Positions 51,785 through 60,311 of a DNA stretch of 64,000 bases are shown here, in pieces. The number at the start of each line of letters is the position of its first letter. Position 1 is the stretch's first letter. The position numbers were made by a program, and so were the translations under genes. Origin of the DNA: Algoriphagus lacus (GTDB lineage: Bacteria; Bacteroidota; Bacteroidia; Cytophagales; Cyclobacteriaceae); contig NZ_QXML01000007.1 of the NCBI RefSeq assembly GCF_003583985.1, positions 124,001 to 188,000 of the forward strand. The letters run 5' to 3'. The notes under the pieces are model-generated. The model was not told the DNA's origin. It saw only the letters and a list, made by a program, of their open reading frames with translations, and ran no database searches.

Positions 51785-52993
51785 ATGAGCCTAGCAAAAA
51801 AAGCCCTTGAACAAGGCGAAGGAATACTAAGATTAACACCCACCTGGGTTCCACGCTCTTTCTGCGTGCCCGGCCGAAGAATCAAGCTTCATCCGGATGA
51901 TTATTATGCGCTGGGTGGAATGCGTGGAGGAATCGATGAGCGTTGGTTTGCATCCACCACACCTGCTCAAAACGGCCCTCTAACTTCCAAAAATGAAGGC
52001 TTGAGTCATATCGCTTTTGAAGACGGCGGCAAAACTGAACTCTTCCTGTTGAAAGACGCCATAGACGAACTTGGCGCACAGATCGTCGGTTCAAGGTTGT
52101 GGAATCAATACAAGTCTTGGCCGATGTATTCGAAGTTTTTTGATAACATGGGGCCACTTCCGCACCATATTCACCCTTCGGATGAATTTGGAAAGCTGAC
52201 CGGACAAAACGGAAAGCCGGAAGCCTACTATTTCCCTCCTCAGGTAAACAATCACGGTGGAGACTTTCCTTATACGTTCTTCGGAATCGCTCCGGGAACC
52301 ACCAAAGAAATTATCCTGGATTGCCTGAAAAACTTCAACAAAGGGGATAACAAAATCACGAATTATTCCCAGGCATTCCGACTTCAGCCGGGTACCGGTT
52401 GGGACGTGCCTCCGGGGATGCTTCACGCACCGGGAAGCTTGTGTACCTATGAGCCTCAGAAGGCCTCTGATATTTTTGCGATGTATCAGTCGCTGGTCAA
52501 TGAAGCGATCATCCCGGATGAATTGCTTTGGAATGCCACTCCGAAAGACCGCTGGGGTGACTATGAGCTGTTGGTGGAAATGATCGATTGGGATCTCAAT
52601 GTGAATCCAAATCTGATGGACAACCACTACATGGAGCCAAAGCCTGTGCGAGACACAAATGAGATGCATGCTGCCGGCTACCATGAATCCTGGATTTGTT
52701 ACCGTTCGCATGATTACAGTGCAAAGGAATTGACTGTGTTCCCAGGTCAGACTGTGGTGATCAAGGATGCAGCTGCTTATGGCTTCATCATGATGCAGGG
52801 CTATGGCAAAATGGGCGTGTGGGATATTGAAACTCCTGCACTGATCCGCTTTGGTCAGTTGACCCATGACGAATACTTCGTCTCTGAGCAGGCGGCACAG
52901 GCAGGGGTGAAAATCACCAACTTGTCCAAAACTGATCCTATCGTGATGCTGAAGCACTTCGGGCCTAGAAACCCGGATTTGGTTGTGAAATAG
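51785..52993 (+). CDS. Cupin-fold protein resembling class I mannose-6-phosphate isomerase
   Basis: A 402-residue cytoplasmic protein with cupin metal motifs GPLPHHIHPSDEFGK (about 117-131) and WDVPPGMLHAPGSLCTYEPQ (about 213-232), the pattern of type I phosphomannose isomerase-like sugar isomerases. A second C-terminal cupin half (about 310-400) has ELTVFPGQTVVIKDAAAYGFIMMQGYG. It lacks the complete PMI N-terminal signature, so it is likely a sugar-isomerase-like protein acting on an unphosphorylated or keto sugar. It is flanked by DUF4432 and TIM-barrel isomerase genes. Confidence 0.8.
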   Translation: MSLAKKALEQGEGILRLTPTWVPRSFCVPGRRIKLHPDDYYALGGMRGGIDERWFASTTPAQNGPLTSKNEGLSHIAFEDGGKTELFLLKDAIDELGAQIVGSRLWNQYKSWPMYSKFFDNMGPLPHHIHPSDEFGKLTGQNGKPEAYYFPPQVNNHGGDFPYTFFGIAPGTTKEIILDCLKNFNKGDNKITNYSQAFRLQPGTGWDVPPGMLHAPGSLCTYEPQKASDIFAMYQSLVNEAIIPDELLWNATPKDRWGDYELLVEMIDWDLNVNPNLMDNHYMEPKPVRDTNEMHAAGYHESWICYRSHDYSAKELTVFPGQTVVIKDAAAYGFIMMQGYGKMGVWDIETPALIRFGQLTHDEYFVSEQAAQAGVKITNLSKTDPIVMLKHFGPRNPDLVVK

Positions 52994-52997
52994 AATT

Positions 52998-53053
52998 GTC
53001 AACAGTCCATAGTCAACCGTTTTGCGGTGGTCCGTGGACGGTTGACTGTTGAC
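52998..53053. repeat. GTCAAC-type inverted repeat element
   Basis: The arm GTCAACAGTCCATAGTCAAC-CG pairs imperfectly with CGGTGGTCCGTGGACGGTTG-ACTGTTGAC around TTTTG. The outer 10 bases (GTCAACAGTC/GACTGTTGAC) match exactly. It begins 4 nt after the cupin stop. AATAACT-type words (53057-53095) follow up to the next gene. Confidence 0.75.
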
Positions 53054-53095
53054 GAAATAAATACTCAATAACTTATAACCCAATAACTCTTTCAC

Positions 53096-54118
53096 ATGAA
53101 CAATTTTCCCAAACTCCACAACGCCACCTGGCCTGGATTGGTGGGCAAAGGCCCAGATTCAGAGCCCGTAATTCCATTTGATTCTTTGCTGAAAATGACC
53201 GCTGCGGCGGAAGTCAACGGGGTAAAATTTGACGGGATTGATGTGGGCTTACTTGAGCCGCATTTTGATTTGAATAACCCTGATGAAGCAAAAAAGCTTG
53301 CTGACAAAGTTTCTAAATACAATTTAAATGTAGGATCGCTGGTTGCTCCGATTTGGGCGGGTTCAGCCATGGGTACCGCAGATCAGCGTAAGACTTTTGT
53401 GGAAATGGTCCGCAAATCCTGCGAGTTTGGTCAGAAGCTAAAAGATCTGGGAGTGAGACATTATGGTGTGGTACGGATTGACTCCGCAGCAGGAGTACAT
53501 GATTGGTCAAAAGATCCGGTTGGCAATACTAAGCAGATTGCTGAAACCTTCCGGGAAGCATGCGATGTGGCTGCCGGGTTTGGAGAAAAACTGGCGGCTG
53601 AAGGGGAAATCTGCTGGGGTGCCATGCACAGCTGGAAGCACATGGTCGAACTCCTTGAAATGGTGGACCGACCAAACATCGGTTTCCAGGCGGATATGTC
53701 CCACACGTTCCTCTACACCATGGGCTACAATGCCCCTGAGCATCGAATCCTGCCTGCCGACGCAGACTTGAAAAACCGCGAAACCATCAAAGCCGCTTTG
53801 AAAACTGTTACTGATGCTTTGCGTCCTTGGACGATTGATTTTCACGTGGCTCAAAACGACGGGTCTGTCTTTGGTTCAGGCTCACACGACAAAACAGGTC
53901 GCCACTGCCAGGCAACGGATCCAAACGGACTTTTGGATATTGCTCATGATGCGGGCTATTGGCTGCGTGATGAAAACGGTCAGTTGACCAAAGCCTTCCA
54001 GCATATCTGTTGGGATGGTTGCATGTTCCCCAATGCCGTGATGGAAAAGCAGCAAACCTGGAATGACATTCTGGCTGCAATGGTCAAGGTGCGTGAGGCG
54101 CATGGCTGGAAAGGCTAA
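53096..54118 (+). CDS. Sugar phosphate isomerase/epimerase family TIM-barrel protein
   Basis: A 340-residue cytoplasmic protein starting [19 protein letters not shown]. It has an AP-endonuclease-2-like TIM barrel with [63 protein letters not shown] and the metal-site-like [18 protein letters not shown]. It is longer than the common 280-residue members because of an insert near 250-300. Relatives act as 3-keto-sugar isomerases, epimerases or C-glycoside lyase subunits. Its context, just before a Gfo/Idh/MocA dehydrogenase, supports a role in keto-sugar conversion. Confidence 0.85.
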   Translation: MNNFPKLHNATWPGLVGKGPDSEPVIPFDSLLKMTAAAEVNGVKFDGIDVGLLEPHFDLNNPDEAKKLADKVSKYNLNVGSLVAPIWAGSAMGTADQRKTFVEMVRKSCEFGQKLKDLGVRHYGVVRIDSAAGVHDWSKDPVGNTKQIAETFREACDVAAGFGEKLAAEGEICWGAMHSWKHMVELLEMVDRPNIGFQADMSHTFLYTMGYNAPEHRILPADADLKNRETIKAALKTVTDALRPWTIDFHVAQNDGSVFGSGSHDKTGRHCQATDPNGLLDIAHDAGYWLRDENGQLTKAFQHICWDGCMFPNAVMEKQQTWNDILAAMVKVREAHGWKG

Positions 54119-54146
54119 TTTACGATTTAAGAAGTACGATTTACGA
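54119..54146. repeat. TTTACGA-type degenerate intergenic repeat
   Basis: TTTACGATTTAAGAAGTACG and ATTTACGA repeat the word ACGATTTA twice directly after the isomerase stop. It resembles the strings at 18872-18893 and 38388-38410. Confidence 0.35.
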
Positions 54147-54271
54147 GCTTCTGGGTAGTGTTGAAGTTAGTTTTGAAGATTGACGTTTGAGGAACCGGAA
54201 CTTAATAATCTTACCACATTTCAACCTTTCCACCCAATTTTCAAATCTTTTAATTTTAAAATCTTAGAAAA

Positions 54272-55438
54272 ATGAGCAATAAAAAACAAATACGAATTGG
54301 CCTGATCGGAACCGGTCTGATGGGCCGAATCCATACCAATGGCTACAAGCGTCTGGCTGACTTTTTTCCGGAATACGAATACGTTCCCGTACTTCAGGCC
54401 TGCTGCTCCAGAAAAGCAGAACGCGCACAGGCTTTTGCCGATCAATGGGGTTATAAGTCCATTGAGACTGACTGGAAAAAAATTATCGAGCGCGATGATA
54501 TCGATGCGGTGGATATCTGTACACCAAACGATTCCCATGCTGAGATTGCCATTGCTGCGGCAAAAGCCGGTAAAATGATTCTTTGCGAAAAGCCTTTGGC
54601 GAGAACAGTTGCAGAGGCAGCCGAAATGGTAAAAGCAGTCGAAGCAGCCGGAGTCAAAAACACCGTGTGGTACAATTACCGCAGAGTTCCTGCTGTAACC
54701 TTGGCCAAAAACATCGTGGCTTCCGGCAAGCTGGGCAAGATTTTCCACTACCGAGCCAACTTCCTTCAGGACTGGACCATCAATCCGGAACTTCCACAGG
54801 GAGGAGATGGCTTGTGGAGATTGGATGTGGAAGCGGCAGGTTCGGGTGTAACCGGTGACCTTCTGGCGCACTGCATCGATACTGCGATGTGGCTCAATGG
54901 AGGAATCACTGATGTCTCTGCCGTGACCGAAACTTTCGTGAAAGAGCGGGTTCACGTGGGCTCTGGGGAGAAGAAAAAGGTAGGCATTGACGATGCCTGT
55001 ATTTTCCATTGCCACTTTTCCAACGGTTCTTTGGGTCTTTTTGAAGCTACCCGATATGCGCGAGGGCACAAGGCGCTTTATACCTTTGAAATCAACGGAG
55101 AACATGCTTCTATCCGTTGGGATTTGCACGATTTGACCCGTCTGGAGTACTTCGATCACAGTGATGAAGGTCAATTGAGAGGGTGGAGATCCATTCACGT
55201 GACCGACGGTGACCATCCGTACATGAAGCGTTGGTGGATTCCGGGTACTTCCATTGGATATGAGCATTCGTTCATCCATCAGGTATCCGATTTCTTCCTG
55301 AGCTTACAGACTGGAGAGCCTTGCCATCCTACTTTCAGAGATGCCTTCGAAACCCAAAAAGTCTGTGAAGCTGTTATCGAATCCGCGAATTCCAGATCCT
55401 GGAAAGACACCGGAGTGCAGTGGGTGGAGAAAGTTTAA
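54272..55438 (+). CDS. Cytoplasmic Gfo/Idh/MocA family dehydrogenase
   Basis: A 388-residue protein without a signal peptide. The NAD(P)-binding Rossmann domain has [20 protein letters not shown] and [36 protein letters not shown] (catalytic-motif Glu106-Lys107-Pro108). The alpha/beta domain has [49 protein letters not shown] and the [16 protein letters not shown] end. Relatives interconvert hydroxyl and keto groups on sugars (glucoside 3-dehydrogenase, inositol dehydrogenase). It is the last gene of the rightward locus, ended by a strong terminator. An inositol-type substrate is an alternative to 3-keto-glycosides. Confidence 0.9.
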   Translation: MSNKKQIRIGLIGTGLMGRIHTNGYKRLADFFPEYEYVPVLQACCSRKAERAQAFADQWGYKSIETDWKKIIERDDIDAVDICTPNDSHAEIAIAAAKAGKMILCEKPLARTVAEAAEMVKAVEAAGVKNTVWYNYRRVPAVTLAKNIVASGKLGKIFHYRANFLQDWTINPELPQGGDGLWRLDVEAAGSGVTGDLLAHCIDTAMWLNGGITDVSAVTETFVKERVHVGSGEKKKVGIDDACIFHCHFSNGSLGLFEATRYARGHKALYTFEINGEHASIRWDLHDLTRLEYFDHSDEGQLRGWRSIHVTDGDHPYMKRWWIPGTSIGYEHSFIHQVSDFFLSLQTGEPCHPTFRDAFETQKVCEAVIESANSRSWKDTGVQWVEKV

Positions 55439-55457
55439 AGTGTTGAGTTTTAAATCT

Positions 55458-55497
55458 AAAAAGGTCCAAGTCGAAAGGCTTGGACCTTTTTGTTTTT
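55458..55497 (+). terminator. Intrinsic terminator closing the sugar-oxidation locus
   Basis: AAAAGGTCCAAG (55459-55470) and CTTGGACCTTTT (55479-55490) form a perfect 12-bp stem with an 8-nt loop, followed by TGTTTTT, about 20 nt after the stop codon. Confidence 0.9.
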
Positions 55498-55598
55498 CAA
55501 CAGGAAGATTAATACCGACCTAAAAAATCAAACTTGGATAGACTAGCGTAAAATCTGCATTATTGGCTAATTTCAGATTCCTTCAAATCCCTTGTGCC

Positions 55599-56624
55599 AT
55601 GTTCAAAATCACCTGTTTATTCCTTGCTTTGGCTGGATTTCTTTTCTCATGCCAGCCCCAAACTCAAACTGAGGAAATCACTTCTGATTCCACGTCACTT
55701 GCTGTGGAGGAGGGAGTTCGGATGATTCCCATCCAGACACCAAAGGGAGAATTTAAGGTTTGGACCAAACGAATCGGAGATAACCCGACCATGAAAGTGC
55801 TGTTATTGCATGGTGGTCCGGGGATGACTCATGAGCAATACGGCAATTTTCAGGATTACTTTCCACAGGAAAATATCGAGTTTATTCTCTATGACCAGTT
55901 GGGGTCTTATTACTCTGATCAGCCGGATGATTCTACACTTTGGACCATTGAACGCTTTGTGGATGAGGTGGAGCAAGTCAGAATCGCTTTGGGCCTAAAC
56001 AAGGATAATTTCTTCTTGTTCGGTCAATCATGGGGAGGAATGTTGGCCATGGAATATGCACTAAAGCATCAGCAGAACCTCAAAGGACTGGTCATTTCCA
56101 ATATGATGGCAAGCTTGGATGACTATGAGAAATATGCCAAAGAGGTACTCGGTCCGCAGATGCCTGAAGCAGTTTTTGCAGAACTGATGGAAATCGAAAA
56201 AAACAATGACTTCGAAAATCCGCGCTACATGGAACTTCTCGCTGAGCACCATTATCCATTTCATGTCTTGAGAAAACCCATGGACGAGTGGCCAGAATCT
56301 CCAGCCAAAACAATCGAACATGTGAATCCCAATGTCTATGTCTACATGCAGGGATACAGTGAATTTGGAATTACTCCGGGGGCGACGCTGAAAGGCTGGA
56401 ACGTTAAGCCAAATCTGAAAAACATCACTGTGCCGACTTTGGTTATTGGGAGCACCCACGACACAATGGATCCTAAGCACATGGAATGGATTTCCAAGGA
56501 AGTGAAAAACGGAAGGTTCCTGCTTTGTCCCAACGGCAGTCATTTTAGCCAATATGACGATCCTGAACACTTCTTTCCTGGCCTGATTGGATTTGTAAAG
56601 GACGTGGACAGCGGTAAATTTTAA
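55599..56624 (+). CDS. Proline-iminopeptidase-like alpha/beta hydrolase lipoprotein
   Basis: A 341-residue protein from the ATG at 55599 (MFKITCLFLALAGFLFSC lipobox); the upstream TTG at 55563 is unlikely. The proline-specific peptidase pattern is present: oxyanion loop LLHGGPGMTHEQYG, YDQLGSYYSDQPDD, nucleophile Ser144 in LFGQSWGGMLAMEYA, TLVIGSTHDTMDP for the acid, and CPNGSHFSQYDDPEHF for the His. It probably releases N-terminal proline (or amide-linked groups) from peptides in the periplasm. It stands alone. Confidence 0.88.
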   Translation: MFKITCLFLALAGFLFSCQPQTQTEEITSDSTSLAVEEGVRMIPIQTPKGEFKVWTKRIGDNPTMKVLLLHGGPGMTHEQYGNFQDYFPQENIEFILYDQLGSYYSDQPDDSTLWTIERFVDEVEQVRIALGLNKDNFFLFGQSWGGMLAMEYALKHQQNLKGLVISNMMASLDDYEKYAKEVLGPQMPEAVFAELMEIEKNNDFENPRYMELLAEHHYPFHVLRKPMDEWPESPAKTIEHVNPNVYVYMQGYSEFGITPGATLKGWNVKPNLKNITVPTLVIGSTHDTMDPKHMEWISKEVKNGRFLLCPNGSHFSQYDDPEHFFPGLIGFVKDVDSGKF

Positions 56625-56672
56625 GAACCTCCAAAAGTTCTTTGGTGAAGAAATCAAAGGTTAAATCCTTTT

Positions 56673-57305
56673 TTAAAGGATTTGATACACTGCTACAAAG
56701 TGTGCAATCGTGCCTGCAAGGACAAATAGATGCCAAATCGTATGAAAATAGGGCTTGTCACTTTTGACGTAAAAGAATACCCCAATCGTATAAGCCAATC
56801 CACCTGCTCCGACCCAAACTAAAGTCCCGAAGGAGATTTTTCCCAATACTTCATCCAAGAAAAATACTGCCAGCCACCCCATCAATAGGTAAATGGCAAC
56901 CGAAAGCACTTTGAACCGACCGGTAAAAAAGAGTTTGAAAAATGTACCCACCAAAACGGAAATCCATAGAATTGAAAGGAAAAGGATGGCTTTGTCCTTT
57001 TGTAAAACAGCCAAAACCATCGGAGTGTAAGAGCCTGCGATCAGGAAAAAGATGGAAATATGATCCAGTACCTGAAGTTTGCTTTTCAATCGCCTATCCT
57101 TTGTCGAATGGTACCAGGTTGAGAAAGTGTACACCATCAAAATTCCCAAGCTGAATGCAATTCCCGCAATCAGGGCCGATATACCCTCTTTTTCCAGCGA
57201 TTTTTGAACCAAAAAGGGAATTCCCACCAGTCCAAGAACCAGCCCAAGGCCATGCGAAAGTGCATTGGCTGATTCTTCTTTTAGAGTTTGGGTGCGCTTA
57301 GCCAT
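56673..57305 (-). CDS. Hemolysin III / PAQR family membrane protein
   Basis: A 210-residue protein from the ATG at 57305 (MAKRTQTLKEESANALSHG); a frame extension to 57419 would run into the DUF5009 gene and is rejected. It has seven membrane helices with the zinc-site motifs of the family: SANALSHGLGLVLG, FSTWYHSTKDRRLKSKLQVLDH and the C-terminal FHTIWHLFVLAGTIAHFVAVY. The YqfA/HlyIII branch has a poorly known role in membrane homeostasis; haemolysis should not be assumed. It follows the DUF5009 gene on the same strand at 62 nt. Confidence 0.9.
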   Translation of the reverse strand: MAKRTQTLKEESANALSHGLGLVLGLVGIPFLVQKSLEKEGISALIAGIAFSLGILMVYTFSTWYHSTKDRRLKSKLQVLDHISIFFLIAGSYTPMVLAVLQKDKAILFLSILWISVLVGTFFKLFFTGRFKVLSVAIYLLMGWLAVFFLDEVLGKISFGTLVWVGAGGLAYTIGVFFYVKSDKPYFHTIWHLFVLAGTIAHFVAVYQIL

Positions 57306-57367
57306 TGCTGAAGTTTCTTTCGGAAGCTGGGAAGAAATGGAATCCTTCTGAAGAGGTTTTTTGCAGA

Positions 57368-58468
57368 TTAAATCCGGAAAAAGATTCCCTTTCGATACAA
57401 GAAATAGCACAGGCCCCACATCGCGGCCAGCGTAGCGAATGCTGTCACCAAAGCAAGTCCATGCTCCCCAAAGCCCATCCAGCCCAAGAATCCGGTAGTG
57501 AAGATCCCAATTGTTTTATTCATCCACCGGCCCAATGTTTCGGCGAAAAGGTAGATGAAAATGGAATTCATCCCGACTATGAGGAATGTGAAAGCCCATC
57601 CTTTGTTGTTTTTCACATCGACAAACCAATAGAAAAATGCCAACGCCAAAAGTGCCCAGCCCCCTGATGCAAATACAAATGCCGTGGTACTGATTCGCTT
57701 GACGATAGGAGTGATTCCCGCCAAATCCAATCCAAAGCCGACAACCAATCCAATCAATCCGGCAATGACGAAGGTTTTGATTTTCTCGGAGTTGGGTTTC
57801 TGCGAAAGAAGTAAATTCCCGCAAATCGCTCCCCAAATGGTATGGGCAGCTGTTGGAATCGCATTGATGGCCACCCAACCGCCTCGGTTGATTTTGCCCA
57901 TCATGAGCTGATCGATCGAGTTGCCAAAGTTGGTGCCATGTTCAAACGGCACTTCTGGATTGTAAGCCCGATAAAGGATCTCGGTCAAAGCCAATAACCC
58001 CAAGGAAACGGCTAATTGAACCTTCCAGCCTTTGGTCAGCAGAAAGTAGGTGATCAAAACGGTGAAGGAAAGTTGGGTCAGGACATTCCAAAGCTCAAAC
58101 ACCAGCTCACCGGAATAGATGCAATGCAATCCCGTCCCAAATAGGAAAAGCAATAAACAACGCTTCAGGATGTGCAAGGTTACTTTGGTTCTATCCTCCG
58201 AGATGGCCAATCGTTTATTCAGGGAAAAGGGCATTGCTACGCCGACTATGAACATGAAAAAGGGTTGGATCAAATCCCAAAACATCAACCCATTCCACTC
58301 ATGATGGGTAAACTGAATGAAAATTCCATGGAGTGCATGTCCTTCAGGAAAGAGTTCCAACAGTGCATCGTAAACCAAAGAAGCTTCCGCAACCAACAAA
58401 AACATGGTCAGTCCGCGATACACATCAAGGGAAACCAACCGTTGGGTTGGATTAGGAATGGTATTCAT
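57368..58468 (-). CDS. DUF5009 / HGSNAT-like transmembrane acyltransferase
   Basis: A 366-residue protein with about ten helices. The opening RLVSLDVYRGLTMFLLVAEA and FTHHEWNGLMFWDLIQPFFMFIVGVAMPFSL match the heparan-alpha-glucosaminide N-acetyltransferase-like (DUF5009) family; the His pair in THHEW and the loop GGWVAINAIPTAAHTIWGAICG are typical. It is thought to move acyl groups across the inner membrane onto sugars; the acceptor is unknown. A good -7 box lies 39 nt upstream at 58507-58514. Confidence 0.87.
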   Translation of the reverse strand: MNTIPNPTQRLVSLDVYRGLTMFLLVAEASLVYDALLELFPEGHALHGIFIQFTHHEWNGLMFWDLIQPFFMFIVGVAMPFSLNKRLAISEDRTKVTLHILKRCLLLFLFGTGLHCIYSGELVFELWNVLTQLSFTVLITYFLLTKGWKVQLAVSLGLLALTEILYRAYNPEVPFEHGTNFGNSIDQLMMGKINRGGWVAINAIPTAAHTIWGAICGNLLLSQKPNSEKIKTFVIAGLIGLVVGFGLDLAGITPIVKRISTTAFVFASGGWALLALAFFYWFVDVKNNKGWAFTFLIVGMNSIFIYLFAETLGRWMNKTIGIFTTGFLGWMGFGEHGLALVTAFATLAAMWGLCYFLYRKGIFFRI

Positions 58469-58506
58469 AGTGAGGGTTTTGGGTTATATCCAAGTTAAAA
58501 ATTGCC

Positions 58507-58514
58507 CAAAAATA
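58507..58514 (-). promoter_or_regulatory. Candidate -7 box for the DUF5009 gene
   Basis: The minus strand reads TATTTTTG, an exact TAnnTTTG match, 38 nt before the ATG at 58468. No clear -33 TTTG lies at 19 nt. Confidence 0.4.
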
Positions 58515-58567
58515 TTCCTGAGGAATTTGATGAAAGGTTATCCCTCATTCCTCATTATGTATGGATT

Positions 58568-59422
58568 TTAACCGATGGATTTCCCGATTGGCTTGTCGTT
58601 TCGGCTCCACTCACTCCAAGATCCGACATATAGTTTGGGTATTTCGAGTCCGGCATGGTCCAAAGCCAGCAGGGTGTGGCAAGCCGACACTCCTGAGCCG
58701 CAATGAACGATGATGTTTTCATTTTGGAATTCCCCCAGAATTGGAATGTATTTTTCTCTCAGTTTTTCCGGAGACAGGAAGTTTCCTTTGTCATCCATGT
58801 TTCCGGTTAATGGCACATTTACAGCGCCAGGGATATGTCCGGCAATCAAGTCAATCGGTTCGGATTCTCCCCGAAATCGCTCCGGAGATCGCACATCGAT
58901 TACTAAGTGATTTTTGTCCGAAGCTACCGCTTCTACTTCTTCCATATCGGCAATTCTCAATTGCCAATGATCTGCCGGATAGGGAGCAGTAGGATTTTTT
59001 GTTTCCCAAGCTGTGCTGATAGGAATTCCAGCTGCTATGGCAGCCTGAAATCCGCCTTCAAGAACCTGAACTTGCTCATGGCCCAGCGCACGGAGCATCC
59101 ACCAAAATCTGGCAGCGGCATTAGCGCCAAGTTGATCGTCATAGACTACCAAGCGGCTTTCAGGACGGATTCCCAATTTCCCCAGAGTTCTGCAGAAATC
59201 CTCCAGTTTGGGTAAGGGATGCCTTCCTCCCTCCGCCAAATTAGCTTTGATATCCGCTAAGTCTAGATTGGGATCTACAAAGACAGCTCCCTTCAAATGA
59301 CCGCTCTCATAGGTTTTTTTTGGGTTGGCGCTGGTACGGGCATCGACGATGAGTACGTCAGGACTTTGGAGAATTTCCGCTAATTCGGTTGCCTGGATAA
59401 GGGGAGAAGGTCTTCTGGACAT
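58568..59422 (-). CDS. Two-domain rhodanese: thiosulfate/3-mercaptopyruvate sulfurtransferase
   Basis: A 284-residue cytoplasmic protein. The N-terminal inactive rhodanese domain (about 10-135) has DVLIVDARTSANPKKTYESGHLKGAVFV. The C-terminal active domain (about 160-280) has LVIDVRSPERFRGESEPIDLIAGHIPGAVNVPL and the active Cys241 in IVHCGSGVSACHTLLALDHAG. The CGSGVSA loop is the mercaptopyruvate-type form. It transfers sulfane sulfur to thiols or cyanide. It is monocistronic. Confidence 0.92.
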   Translation of the reverse strand: MSRRPSPLIQATELAEILQSPDVLIVDARTSANPKKTYESGHLKGAVFVDPNLDLADIKANLAEGGRHPLPKLEDFCRTLGKLGIRPESRLVVYDDQLGANAAARFWWMLRALGHEQVQVLEGGFQAAIAAGIPISTAWETKNPTAPYPADHWQLRIADMEEVEAVASDKNHLVIDVRSPERFRGESEPIDLIAGHIPGAVNVPLTGNMDDKGNFLSPEKLREKYIPILGEFQNENIIVHCGSGVSACHTLLALDHAGLEIPKLYVGSWSEWSRNDKPIGKSIG

Positions 59423-59483
59423 GGGAATGGGTGAATTGCTTTCTCCGAATTTAAGGATTTAAGTTTTTTAGGCTGGGATTGCG

Positions 59484-59520
59484 AAAAAAAAACCTGCCCC
59501 GAATGAATTCAGGGCAGGTT
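59484..59520 (-). terminator. Intrinsic terminator after the DUF2911 gene
   Basis: On the minus strand AACCTGCCCTGAATTC and its GGGGCAGGTT partner form a hairpin followed by nine Ts, about 22 nt after the stop codon at 59543. Confidence 0.9.
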
Positions 59521-59542
59521 TAAAAGTTGATTTAAATGTGGA

Positions 59543-60139
59543 TTAGAAAGCCGATTTGAACCCTTCCATTTTCTGATCAACCATAGTATCGACCATAAAG
59601 GAGATGGCTACTTTTTCCCAAGCCATGGTCACTTTAGCCACTTTGTTGTTTTCGGCAGAGATGTGGTACTGTAGACGCTCAGTGTTTCCGCCCATTACTG
59701 GAGCCACTTTGAAGGATACCGCGTCGTCAGCTGCTACAGCCGCTTCGTCGATTTTGCCTTCTTTCATGTAAGAGAATACAGAAGCAGCCTTGCTGTTCAG
59801 GTGTACAGTCCACTCGCCTGACTCGGCAGGAGTCATGAAGATGGAATACTTACCTGCACGGAGGGTTTTACCGCCTACGCTTACCTGAGTGCTGAATTCG
59901 ATGATGGTTTGAGCGTTTGCGCCTGCTCTCCAGGTTACGCCGTATTTTTCGATTTCTCCGAAGATTTTTCGACCTTTTACAGCTGGAGATGAGTAGTCAA
60001 TGCTGATTTTGGTGAAGCCTACTACCTGAGAAACGGATGCAGCAGGGCTGGCAGCGGGAGTTTGTAGCTGCGCAAAAGCCGCAAATGAGGTTGCCATGAT
60101 CAATGCAATGGCAAGAAAAAGGGACTTGGTGGATTTCAT
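59543..60139 (-). CDS. DUF2911 exported protein
   Basis: A 198-residue protein with a signal peptide (KSLFLAIALIMATSFAAFAQ). The DUF2911 core is evident: ISIDYSSPAVKGRKIFGEIEKYGVTWRAGANAQTIIEFS-type opening, GGKTLRAGKYSIFMTPAESGEWTVHLNS and the C-terminal beta strands with MAWEKVAISF. The function of the family is unknown; it is widespread in Bacteroidota periplasms. It has its own strong terminator. Confidence 0.92.
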   Translation of the reverse strand: MKSTKSLFLAIALIMATSFAAFAQLQTPAASPAASVSQVVGFTKISIDYSSPAVKGRKIFGEIEKYGVTWRAGANAQTIIEFSTQVSVGGKTLRAGKYSIFMTPAESGEWTVHLNSKAASVFSYMKEGKIDEAAVAADDAVSFKVAPVMGGNTERLQYHISAENNKVAKVTMAWEKVAISFMVDTMVDQKMEGFKSAF

Positions 60140-60311
60140 AAATGTTATGTTTGGATTTTGTTTGGAAAGCTAACAAAAAATCAGCTGTGATGTTTGACCA
60201 TTCAAATTATCCCTTGGGTTTTCCGATTTTAAAATCAGGAATTAATCGATTTAGTGGTGATCCGGGAAAATAGGATCTGTTGTTTCCACTAAAAAGCAAT
60301 TCGGACTGTTT

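Noticed and set aside
52091..53119. 342-codon minus-strand frame opposite the cupin gene and the following repeat
   Set aside because: It reads through an intergenic repeat element and antisense of conserved cupin motifs; no signal, domain or start context.
54221..55279. 352-codon minus-strand frame opposite the Gfo/Idh/MocA gene
   Set aside because: Shadow of a well-supported gene; the translation has no recognisable domain and a His/Ser/Phe-rich antisense-type composition.
57306..57419. N-terminal extension of the hemolysin III gene
   Set aside because: It would overlap the DUF5009 coding end by 52 nt and adds sequence foreign to the family.
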